From contig JASHSN010000266.1 of NCBI GenBank assembly GCA_030038695.1, forward strand, positions 1 to 14,756: 14,756 bases of DNA. Reading direction: 5' to 3'. Source of the DNA: Nitrososphaeraceae archaeon. Lineage in GTDB: Archaea > Thermoproteota > Nitrososphaeria > Nitrososphaerales > Nitrososphaeraceae. Made by a program: the position numbers and the translations under genes. Each line of letters starts with the position of its first letter. Within the stretch, counting starts at the first letter, position 1. The notes beneath the pieces are model-generated. The model ran no database searches. It saw nothing but the letters and a program-made list of their open reading frames with translations, and had not been told where the DNA came from. Shown in pieces: positions 1 to 5,461 of the stretch.

Positions 1-74
1 CGATCTCTTGAAAGACCCAGCACGACCTAGGTAGGTTTATTTGGGGATTCCGGATAAACGACGGAATAGTCGTA

Positions 75-425
75 ATGTTTGCCAATACTCTGGTTGATAA
101 TATGATATGGACCTTACGGAAGGCATTTAAGAAGAACAAGTCGTTGATTTGGAGAGCCCTCGAATATGAGATATCTAAGGCTAGGTCAATCAGAAGAGAA
201 GTCAATATTTCGAGATTGTCATCTGTTACGAAGAATGGGGAAGTGATAGTTGTACCAGGTAAGGTTCTTGGATCTGGAGAAATGGATCACCAATTAACAG
301 TTTGTGCATTTTCTATATCATATATGGCCGCAAAAAAGATCACAGACGTAGGCGGCAAAGTTATAACTCTTAACGAATTGATAGAGACATATCCACAGGG
401 CAAAGGAGTACGAATAATTGGCTGA
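75..425 (+). CDS. rpl18e: 50S ribosomal protein L18e
   Basis: Archaeal/eukaryal-type large-subunit protein, 116 residues, a normal length for the family. The central motif VVPGKVLGSGEMDHQLTV (residues about 59-76) and the C-terminal GKGVRIIG are L18e signatures and settle the identity. The ATG at 75 is chosen because the N-terminus MFANTLVDNMI fits the family start. A small perfect stem (58-62 with 69-73) ends one base before the ATG. The gene is first in an rpl18e-rpl13-rps9 run, a classic archaeal order, and its last 8 bases overlap the rpl13 start, which suggests translational coupling. No convincing promoter lies in the 74 upstream bases, so it is probably transcribed from a gene outside the window. 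Confidence 0.96.
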   Translation: MFANTLVDNMIWTLRKAFKKNKSLIWRALEYEISKARSIRREVNISRLSSVTKNGEVIVVPGKVLGSGEMDHQLTVCAFSISYMAAKKITDVGGKVITLNELIETYPQGKGVRIIG

Positions 426-912
426 ACAACAGGAATCAAAAAAAGAGCGCGTGTTATTGAAACCTGAAAGAGGTGAAATAGTAGTAGACGGAACTGGGTG
501 TATCGCAGGTAGACTATGCTCCCACGTTGCCAAATTGATTCTAAAAGGAAATAGAGTCACGATTGTAAATGCAGAGAAGACCATGCTATCTGGACATAGA
601 TACAAGACAATTCAACTCTATAAGGAACATCTCGAAATCAGTTCTGCAACTAATCCAATGCATGGACCATTCCATCCTCGAAGACCAGATAGAATACTGA
701 CCAAGATGGTGAGGGGGATGATGCCAAAAAGAAAGTCTAGCGGTGTCCAAGCTTTTAAACGCTTAAGAGTATATATCAGCATTCCCGATCAGTTCAGAAA
801 TTCTTCAATGAAGTCCTTTGAAGATTCAAAAATCCCTAAACCGATTTCGGATTACATTACGATGGGCGATCTAGCGAAAGAGATTGGATGGAGTGGGGAA
901 ATACATGGTTAA
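418..912 (+). CDS. rpl13: 50S ribosomal protein L13
   Basis: Large-subunit ribosomal protein L13, 164 residues, slightly longer than most archaeal L13 because of a charged N-terminal extension (AEQQESKKERVLLKPERG). The family core begins with VVDGTGCIAGRLCSHVAKLI (about residues 22-41) and continues through VNAEK and the HPRRPDRILTKMVRGMMPKR segment, the typical L13 motif. The start is TTG at 418, overlapping the rpl18e stop by 8 bases. An AGGAG at 404-408 lies 9 bases upstream and supports this unusual start codon. The 3' end overlaps the probable rps9 start by 8 bases, so the three genes form one coupled operon. Confidence 0.96.
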   Translation: MAEQQESKKERVLLKPERGEIVVDGTGCIAGRLCSHVAKLILKGNRVTIVNAEKTMLSGHRYKTIQLYKEHLEISSATNPMHGPFHPRRPDRILTKMVRGMMPKRKSSGVQAFKRLRVYISIPDQFRNSSMKSFEDSKIPKPISDYITMGDLAKEIGWSGEIHG

Positions 913-1351
913 CAAAATAGACCTTTATCCTGGCCAACGAAAAACGTGTAGAGCTGTGGCTACTATATCAAAGGGAGCTGGCAGGGTAAGAATCAATAAT
1001 ATTCCAGCTGAACTGTTGGAACCACAGATGGCCAAGGAGTTAGTATTGACTCCTCTCAACCTAATAGGAGAAGTCCGGAACAAGGTTGATATCGTTGTTA
1101 AGGTTCAAGGTGGAGGATTCATGGGACAAGCCTTTGCTTCCGCGGTTGCTATTTCCAGAGCACTGACTGGCGAGGGAAAAGGTAGAAGGGATCCAAGAGA
1201 TCATCCTTTCGCAAAGAGTATACGTGAGGAAATTCGGAAAAAAATTATAGAATACGATAGACATCTGCTGGCTGGTGATCCTAGACAGAGCGAATCCAAA
1301 AAATTCGGGGGACCTGGTGCTCGACGCAGGAAACAAAAATCGTATAGATAG
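905..1351 (+). CDS. rps9: 30S ribosomal protein S9
   Basis: Small-subunit ribosomal protein S9, 148 residues from the ATG at 905. A TTG at 884 would add seven residues, but the protein starting MVNKIDLYPGQRKTCRAVAT matches the usual N-terminus, and purine-rich GGAG/GGGG stretches (890-898) lie just upstream as a possible ribosome binding site. The C-terminus KFGGPGARRRKQKSYR is the diagnostic basic S9 tail, whose terminal Arg reaches the P-site tRNA in ribosomes. The middle carries VVKVQGGGFMGQA, also typical. It is the last gene of the L18e-L13-S9 operon here; rpoN, which often follows rps9 in archaea, is not found downstream. A T-rich stretch (TTATTTTTA at 1356-1364) may terminate the transcript. 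Confidence 0.96.
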   Translation: MVNKIDLYPGQRKTCRAVATISKGAGRVRINNIPAELLEPQMAKELVLTPLNLIGEVRNKVDIVVKVQGGGFMGQAFASAVAISRALTGEGKGRRDPRDHPFAKSIREEIRKKIIEYDRHLLAGDPRQSESKKFGGPGARRRKQKSYR

Positions 1352-1355
1352 AACG

Positions 1356-1364
1356 TTATTTTTA
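1356..1364 (+). terminator. Possible T-rich terminator after rps9
   Basis: TTATTTTTA directly follows the rps9 stop and precedes the convergent small gene at 1400-1570. Archaeal termination commonly uses T-runs without a hairpin, so this is a candidate only; I see no stem in front of it. Confidence 0.3.
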
Positions 1365-1399
1365 CGTTTCTTGAAATTATATAAACTCAAATCTAGAAA

Positions 1400-1570
1400 T
1401 CAGCGATTGGTAATATCTCTACGATCGGTGGCAATATAGTGATCGGTTAACCTTTTCACATAGCATTTTCCACAAAGATCCCCTTCAATGTTCCATTCTG
1501 GCATTGATCTGTATCTAATGCTTACACGATCACCGCAAACAACGCATTTTCGATCTTGAAACTTTGGCAT
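1400..1570 (-). CDS. Small zinc-ribbon-like protein (56 aa), hypothetical
   Basis: A 56-residue protein read by hand on the minus strand, ATG at 1570 and TGA at 1402-1400. It has two CxxC knuckles: CVVC (residues 9-12) and CGKC (33-36), 20 residues apart, the spacing of a single Zn-binding ribbon. The rest is basic and aromatic (IRYRSMPEW, KRLTDHYIATDRRD) with no membrane segment. A strong ribosome binding site AAAGGAG (plus-strand CTCCTTT, 1580-1586) sits 9 bases before the ATG, and a T/A-rich CTTTTATTTTAG lies upstream, so I believe it is expressed. It converges on rps9 with a 48-base gap. I do not recognise the family. A nucleic-acid or ribosome-associated role is plausible from size, charge and neighbours, but this is inference. 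Confidence 0.72.
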   Translation of the reverse strand: MPKFQDRKCVVCGDRVSIRYRSMPEWNIEGDLCGKCYVKRLTDHYIATDRRDITNR

Positions 1571-1579
1571 TTGATATAA

Positions 1580-1586
1580 CTCCTTT
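1580..1586 (-). promoter_or_regulatory. Ribosome binding site of the zinc-ribbon gene
   Basis: On the minus strand this reads AAAGGAG, 9 bases before the ATG at 1570. It is complementary to the archaeal 16S 3' end and is the main support that the 56-residue frame is a real gene. Confidence 0.65.
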
Positions 1587-1640
1587 ATCTAAAATAAAAG
1601 TGGTGTGATATGTTCTTTAGAAATAGCAATATGTCGCTGG

Positions 1641-1678
1641 CAATATAGTATAATCTAAGTTCAGACTATACTATATTG
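1641..1678. repeat. Inverted repeat / hairpin 1
   Basis: CAATATAGTATA (1641-1652) is perfectly complementary to TATACTATATTG (1667-1678). After one mismatch, TCT (1654-1656) pairs with AGA (1663-1665), leaving a 6-base loop AAGTTC. The hairpin would form in RNA from either strand. It lies between two divergent genes, where a terminator would not be needed, and only five bases before a second hairpin. A 12-base echo of its left end, TGGCAATATAGT, also occurs at about 1428-1439. Function unknown; a remnant of a palindromic or mobile element is one option. Confidence 0.8.
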
Positions 1679-1683
1679 GAAAA

Positions 1684-1723
1684 GTATTGAAAAAGAGTCC
1701 TTTCGCAGATTCTTTTTCAATAC
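1684..1723. repeat. Inverted repeat / hairpin 2
   Basis: GTATTGAAAAAGAGTC (1684-1699) pairs along all 16 positions with GATTCTTTTTCAATAC (1708-1723), allowing one G-T wobble, around an 8-base loop CTTTCGCA. The run of A on one arm and T on the other means that transcription in the plus direction gives a U-rich right arm, somewhat like a terminator, though the Us are within the stem rather than after it. It follows hairpin 1 by five bases, so the two form a tandem pair. Confidence 0.8.
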
Positions 1724-1781
1724 AATGCAACAACGATAGATAAACGAGGCAGCACGTTAGATGGTTATTATGTGGAACAAT

Positions 1782-1816
1782 ACCGCAGCTAGTAGTGGTC
1801 CCGTAGGAGCATCTGT
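1782..1816 (+). repeat. Partial copy of cupredoxin gene (upstream fragment)
   Basis: These 35 bases match 2201-2235 inside the cupredoxin gene with one mismatch (G for T at 1785); the last 31 are identical. In frame they would encode A-S-S-G-P-V-G-A-S-V, matching residues about 67-75 of the intact protein, after which similarity stops abruptly and a TAG follows within eight codons. A 31-base perfect match at about 420 bases distance is far beyond chance, so this is a duplication scar or the relic of a paralogous gene. Confidence 0.85.
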
Positions 1817-1973
1817 GATGATAAGACATTTGCAATTCTAGTGAAGAAAAAGGTGACGAGGGATAACGTAGAAAAGGCAACCATGGTAACCGACCTATCG
1901 CGTGTGAGCAAGAAACAACATTCAATGACATAAAGGCCAAGACAGTTAGCAAGAAGACCATATTGATAAAAGA

Positions 1974-1982
1974 AATTAATAT
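1974..1982 (+). promoter_or_regulatory. Possible TATA box for cupredoxin gene
   Basis: AAATTAATA is centred about 34 bases before the ATG at 2012, near the spacing for a leaderless or short-leader archaeal mRNA. The composition is AT-rich generally, so this is tentative. Confidence 0.35.
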
Positions 1983-2011
1983 GGGCTTGTCGAAGATTAA
2001 CTTCAACTAGC

Positions 2012-2521
2012 ATGTGGATTGGAAGAAAAGCTTTGATGGTGCTTCTTATTCTAGGAGGAGTTACAGGAGCGATTATCTATCCTACTTTCCATAGTATTGC
2101 ACCGGTTCCAGGGAATATGTTCTCTTTATACAGGTTGAATTTAACTCCTCAGGATATAGCTGCAGCTGAAAAAAATCCACAAGCTGCTACATCTGGCAGT
2201 ACCTCAGCTAGTAGTGGTCCCGTAGGAGCATCTGTCACCATTCTAGCAGGTGCATCTACACAAGGAAACCCAAGTTATGCCCCTGACGCCGTGACAGTGA
2301 AAAAAGGAGACTCCGTGTCTGTAATCAATAAAGATTCAGTACCGCATACACTAACTAACGGCAAAGACCCAAGTGATCCTACAACAGGGAAACTCTTCGA
2401 CACAAGTATTATCATGCCAGCTGCATCAGCTAAATTTGGGACGACCAAAATGGCTGCAGGAGACTACCCTTTCCATTGCACTGTACATCCTTATATGACA
2501 GGATCCCTGAAGGTACAGTAA
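2012..2521 (+). CDS. Membrane-anchored type 1 copper cupredoxin (plastocyanin-like)
   Basis: A 169-residue blue copper protein, probably an electron carrier on the outer face of the membrane. The N-terminus has two basic residues followed by a hydrophobic stretch (residues 7-22, ALMVLLILGGVTGAII), which acts as a signal anchor. A low-complexity Ala/Ser/Gly linker (about 56-74) leads to a single cupredoxin domain (75-169). The type 1 copper ligands are visible: His112 in VPHTLTNG, then Cys156, His159 and Met162 in HCTVHPYM. The domain ends in the usual GSLKVQ strand. Thaumarchaea carry many such proteins and are thought to use them instead of cytochrome c; whether this one serves ammonia oxidation cannot be told here. 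Pieces of its own sequence recur on both sides of the gene (1782-1816 and 2529-2578). Confidence 0.92.
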   Translation: MWIGRKALMVLLILGGVTGAIIYPTFHSIAPVPGNMFSLYRLNLTPQDIAAAEKNPQAATSGSTSASSGPVGASVTILAGASTQGNPSYAPDAVTVKKGDSVSVINKDSVPHTLTNGKDPSDPTTGKLFDTSIIMPAASAKFGTTKMAAGDYPFHCTVHPYMTGSLKVQ

Positions 2522-2528
2522 TTTTCTG

Positions 2529-2578
2529 ATAATGGCAGCTGCATCAGCTAAATTTGGGACGACCAAAATGGCTGCAGG
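2529..2578 (+). repeat. Partial copy of cupredoxin gene (downstream fragment)
   Basis: These 50 bases match 2411-2460 in the cupredoxin gene with two mismatches; the last 43 (2536-2578 against 2418-2460) are identical. The copy starts only 8 bases after the cupredoxin stop codon and covers the strand before the copper-binding Cys loop, but the Cys-His-Met loop itself is not repeated. It comes from a different part of the gene than the upstream copy, so the two are independent fragments rather than ends of one element. Confidence 0.87.
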
Positions 2579-3153
2579 GAATATCAATGGAGGCCTGCTG
2601 TTCCAAATTGTTACACTTCAGTTTTAGCGTGACCCTCTCGAGGATTAAAGCATATCAAGTCCTTTTTGATCTGTCTCTAGGTTCGTGTGGTTTGAAGCTT
2701 TCTCCAAAAAGGGATCAAAACGGAGCTTCTTCGCTTCAACGAGCCCCAACAAAACCTTGAATTACATCTTGCATATATCAATTCGTCATTTATATCATCG
2801 TCGTCATATTCGAGTCCATCAGCGTCATATTCGTCGCCAGCGTCGTCTAATATGCCCCAGTACACACAGTCTATCGGGTGTCTTTTCCTGGAAAAAAGAG
2901 GATTTTGACCAAAAAAGATGGCATTGGTGCGGAAAAGTGTGCTGCTATTTTTCTTGTTCTATAGAAGGCAGTATATCAGACGGGCTGGCGTTGCAAAGTC
3001 GGAGTTAGCGAGAAAGGCTTTTCTAGTATGATCGAATAATAGGCCAAGGCTCGGCAAATTAAATTAGATCTATTACTTGTATACTGAAGCTATACTTAAC
3101 TAACTTAGAATTTTCTAGAATTAACCTCACTTCAGGGACATCTTTTAGAAGAA

Positions 3154-3160
3154 AAGGAGG
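3154..3160 (+). promoter_or_regulatory. Strong ribosome binding site of sufC
   Basis: AAGGAGG lies 5 bases before the ATG at 3166. It is the best Shine-Dalgarno match in the window and selects the upstream ATG over the in-frame ATG at 3205, giving SufC a 13-residue N-terminal extension. Confidence 0.7.
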
Positions 3161-3165
3161 CGCAT

Positions 3166-3981
3166 ATGCTTATATTGTATTCATCTAAAAGTAGAGATAT
3201 TGCAATGTCATTCTTACAAACAAAGGATTTGCACGCTAGCATAGAGGGCAAGGAGATTCTAACAGGTCTGAATCTTAGCGTAGACAAGGACGAAGTTCAC
3301 GCACTTATGGGACCAAACGGTTCCGGCAAGAGTACTTTTGCAAACGTATTACTTGGACATCCAAAATATAGTGTTACCTCGGGCGACATACTTGTTAAAG
3401 GTCAAAGTATTCTAAATTTATCAACAGACGAAAGAGCGAAAAAAGGCATCTTTCTTGGCTTTCAATATCCGATAGAAATAGCAGGGGTTGGCTATAGCCA
3501 CTTCTTAAGGAACGCGTATAATACTTTAAACAAAACATTGGGTGAAGAACAGAAGAATAGGGAAGTTTTTTTGACTGTAAGAGAGTTCCATGAATACGTT
3601 AAAAGAAATTTGGATTCCGTTGGCTTAGATCCAGTGTTTCTCAGTAGGTATCTGAACGAAGGATTTTCCGGAGGCGAGAAAAAAAGGTCAGAAGTAATGC
3701 AGATGTTAGTCCTTAAGCCAAATGTTGCGATTCTTGACGAGCCTGACTCTGGCCTAGATATTGACGCTGTAAAGTCTGTCGCAGAAGCAATCAACAAGTT
3801 AATCGAAACTGGGGCCGGGGTTGTTGTAATTACTCATTACGCACGAATCCTCAGATACTTGTCAAGATTGGATCATGTTCACGTAATGTCAAAAGGCAGA
3901 ATTATTAAATCAGGAAACAAGGAACTCTCAGAAGAGCTCGAAACGAAAGGTTATGGATGGCTTGGGGTAGAAGAAAACTGA
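3166..3981 (+). CDS. sufC: Fe-S cluster assembly ATPase SufC
   Basis: ABC-type ATPase of the SUF iron-sulfur assembly system, 271 residues, cytosolic, normally a partner of SufB and SufD in the SufBCD scaffold. All nucleotide-binding motifs are present: Walker A GPNGSGKST (49-57), Q-loop Gln100 in GFQYPIEIAG, signature FSGGEKKRSEVMQM (167-180), Walker B VAILDEPDSGLDID (188-200) and the H-loop His224 in ITHYARIL. The KKRSE and DSGLDID elements distinguish SufC from transporter ATPases. The family-typical start would be MSFLQTKDLHASIEGKEIL at 3205, but a strong AAGGAGG favours the ATG at 3166. Neither sufB nor sufD is next to it: the following gene encodes a Cld-family heme protein after a promoter-like gap, so the Suf partners must lie elsewhere. 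Confidence 0.95.
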   Translation: MLILYSSKSRDIAMSFLQTKDLHASIEGKEILTGLNLSVDKDEVHALMGPNGSGKSTFANVLLGHPKYSVTSGDILVKGQSILNLSTDERAKKGIFLGFQYPIEIAGVGYSHFLRNAYNTLNKTLGEEQKNREVFLTVREFHEYVKRNLDSVGLDPVFLSRYLNEGFSGGEKKRSEVMQMLVLKPNVAILDEPDSGLDIDAVKSVAEAINKLIETGAGVVVITHYARILRYLSRLDHVHVMSKGRIIKSGNKELSEELETKGYGWLGVEEN

Positions 3982-4012
3982 GCTTAGAGGAGTGTGAAAT
4001 AACTAGATCTAG

Positions 4013-4021
4013 TTTTAAATA
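4013..4021 (+). promoter_or_regulatory. TATA box for the Cld-family gene
   Basis: TTTTAAATA is centred 28 bases before the ATG at 4045, the spacing expected for a leaderless archaeal transcript. It also argues for 4045 over the GTG at 4024, which lies too close to the box to be on the transcript. Confidence 0.5.
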
Positions 4022-4044
4022 TAGTGCTAACAGTTTGTTATCAA

Positions 4045-4773
4045 ATGGTTTCTGGAGGAGAAATCAATCACGCAGCACGAACACCATCCTCTCTACCATC
4101 GCCGCTAACACCAACATATTTGAATTTTTCATTCTATAAGGTTGACCCAAAATGGAGATGGCTTAACGACATAGCAAAAGAGGAGGCAGCTAAGGAATTC
4201 TCGAGCTTAGTAGAGGTTGCAAAAACAAAGATGAAAGTTCGAACTTATTCGACGTTAGGACTTCGTACAGACACGGACTTTATGTTATGGATGATCTGTG
4301 ATTCAGTTGAAAAGATACAGGTATTGACATCGAAGGTTTATTCTACGATAATTGGAAAATATATCGAGCTCTCTCATGTATACCTTTCTTGCATTCGAAA
4401 ATCCGTTTATTCAAATAACAAAATTATGCCTGGATTTCTCACCGACGAAGACCCTATGAAGTATGTAATTGTATATCCTTTTATCAAAGCGCGAGAGTGG
4501 TATTTGCTTCCATTTGAGGAGCGTAAGAAAATGATGGATGAACATATTGCAGTCGGAAGAAGATTCCCTGAGGTCAGGTTAAATACATCCTATTCCTTTG
4601 GAATCGACGATCAAGATTTCATGCTTGCCTTTGAAACAAATGATCTAATAGCTTTTCAGGATTTGATAGTTCAGTTGAGGGAAACTAGGGTCAGTGAATA
4701 TGTGACCAAGGATACACCGATGATTGTCTGCGTTTATAAGGAGACTGAAGATATAGTCAGGAGTATAGGATAG
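4045..4773 (+). CDS. Chlorite-dismutase-family protein, probable coproheme decarboxylase
   Basis: A 242-residue member of the Cld/HemQ (ChdC) heme-binding family. The N-terminal half has YLNFSFYKVDPKWRWLNDIA and MKVRTYSTLGLRTDTDFMLW (about residues 24-83), the C-terminal half YPFIKAREWYLLPFEER, then MMDEHIAVGRRFPE and TSYSFGIDDQDFMLAFE. From my recollection of the family, His167 in MDEHIAVGR is the proximal heme ligand, and Tyr144/Lys148 in YPFIK match the catalytic Tyr/Lys pair of coproheme decarboxylase. The residue 13 after the His, Arg in true chlorite dismutases and Gln in Gram-positive HemQ, is Asn180 here, so chlorite dismutation is unlikely. A siroheme decarboxylase gene lies 1.9 kb downstream, so a role in the last step of heme synthesis fits. 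The ATG at 4045 is chosen from the TATA spacing; a GTG at 4024 would add seven residues. Confidence 0.88.
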   Translation: MVSGGEINHAARTPSSLPSPLTPTYLNFSFYKVDPKWRWLNDIAKEEAAKEFSSLVEVAKTKMKVRTYSTLGLRTDTDFMLWMICDSVEKIQVLTSKVYSTIIGKYIELSHVYLSCIRKSVYSNNKIMPGFLTDEDPMKYVIVYPFIKAREWYLLPFEERKKMMDEHIAVGRRFPEVRLNTSYSFGIDDQDFMLAFETNDLIAFQDLIVQLRETRVSEYVTKDTPMIVCVYKETEDIVRSIG

Positions 4774-4780
4774 TGAAACC

Positions 4781-5461
4781 ATGCCGTCTTTGGATCATGA
4801 CCAGACAAAGACTTCGATGGGAGTAAGAGCCATTAATGGCAGCGCAGGGCTCAAAGAATGGGCAATAGTTTGTAAAGCACTCGAGGAAGGACGACAGGTA
4901 ATTCTCCTTCGAAAAGGCGGAATTATGGAATATAAATATGGTTTTGAAGTAAAACATAGCAATTTTTTTCTTTATCCAACCTACGAACATCAATCCAAAG
5001 AGTCACTTCAGTCAGACTACGCAGACAAATTAGATATTGTACTTCAAAATACTCCGAGAGACAACAGGAACAGAATAACTTCGTGTGCAACTGCAATCCA
5101 GGTTACTGAAATTACTGATGAAGTGGCATTAGCAAAATTAGAGAAATATCACATATGGAATGATCGTTATGTCAATATAAGAATGAGATATAACCCTAAA
5201 AAACCAATGAATGTAGTCGTGTTACGAGTATACAAAATGAATAACCCTATAGAAGTGGATATTGAACCAGAGTTAACCGGTTGCAGGTCATGGGTCCCTA
5301 TAAGGCTATCTAACACAAAACTGCAGACTCAACAGAAATCTCAACACGAATATAACAACCAATCCACCCTAGATATAGTTGATGCGGACTGCGAACCTGT
5401 TTTCAATGATTCAGAATTCAAGGACATTGTGAAAGAACTTCAGGAGTTATCGATTAAATGA
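4781..5461 (+). CDS. DUF1802 family protein
   Basis: A 226-residue soluble protein that I assign to the DUF1802 family from LKEWAIVCKALEEGRQVILLRKGGI (residues 24-48, quoted here as LKEWAIVCKALEEGRQ and VILLRKGG) and the following FLYPTYEHQ (63-71), the characteristic N-terminal motifs. The function of the family is not known. No Cys or His cluster, membrane span or signal peptide is visible; the C-terminal 50 residues are rich in Gln, Asn and Asp and look poorly conserved. It begins 7 bases after the Cld-family stop and its TGA overlaps the ATG of the aldo/keto reductase gene (ATGA), so the three are very likely one operon. A second ATG at 4817 would remove a weakly conserved 12-residue leader. 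Confidence 0.87.
   Translation: MPSLDHDQTKTSMGVRAINGSAGLKEWAIVCKALEEGRQVILLRKGGIMEYKYGFEVKHSNFFLYPTYEHQSKESLQSDYADKLDIVLQNTPRDNRNRITSCATAIQVTEITDEVALAKLEKYHIWNDRYVNIRMRYNPKKPMNVVVLRVYKMNNPIEVDIEPELTGCRSWVPIRLSNTKLQTQQKSQHEYNNQSTLDIVDADCEPVFNDSEFKDIVKELQELSIK

Larger units (their letters stand above)
1571..2011. other. Intergenic region with hairpins and decayed coding traces
   Basis: This 441-base stretch between the zinc-ribbon gene and the divergent cupredoxin gene holds the two hairpins (1641-1723), a 35-base copy of part of the cupredoxin gene (1782-1816), and about 190 bases (1820-2010) in which open frames break after 20-30 codons. One frame reads VTRDNVEKATMVTDLSRVSK from about 1853, and a second reads KAKTVSKKTILIKEI from about 1936 after a stop. 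These look like pieces of one decayed, basic protein joined by a frameshift, but I cannot name it. A TATA-like AAATTAATA (1974-1982) near the end may drive the cupredoxin gene. Confidence 0.5.
2522..3165. other. Gene-poor stretch between cupredoxin and sufC
   Basis: 644 bases without a convincing gene. It begins with the 50-base cupredoxin fragment. At 2792-2849 there is a TCGTC/GTCATATTCG-rich direct repeat which, on the minus strand, would encode an acidic tract DDAGDEYDADGLEYDDDD; the surrounding frame (2677-2865) has no recognisable start region or domain. Around 2884-2950 a plus-strand frame reads GKKRILTKKDGIGAEKC and then meets a stop, another possible gene relic. From about 3040 the sequence becomes AT-rich and probably holds the sufC promoter. 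No tRNA or structured RNA is evident. Confidence 0.45.

Noticed and set aside
1..74. Possible tail of an upstream gene (a frame ending in TAG at 28-30)
   Set aside because: Only nine codons are visible and match nothing I can recognise, though an RNA polymerase subunit gene could precede rpl18e in archaea.
318..605. Minus-strand frame of 95 codons
   Set aside because: Lies antisense across rpl18e and rpl13, with no family features.
1061..1390. Minus-strand frame of 109 codons
   Set aside because: Antisense shadow of rps9.
1671..2013. Two overlapping minus-strand frames upstream of the cupredoxin gene
   Set aside because: Low-complexity, Cys/Leu/Ser-rich translations from AT-rich, hairpin-bearing DNA; no domain, and one contains the antisense of the duplicated cupredoxin fragment.
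2554..3008. Two plus-strand frames (68 and 107 codons) after the cupredoxin gene
   Set aside because: The first begins inside the duplicated cupredoxin fragment in a different frame; the second is His/Arg-rich only because it reads the TCGTC repeat. Neither has a ribosome binding site or a known domain.
3492..3797. Minus-strand frame of 101 codons
   Set aside because: Antisense to the SufC ATPase core.
4045..4773. Annotation as chlorite dismutase
   Set aside because: The distal Arg required for chlorite chemistry is not at the expected position, and the context is heme synthesis.
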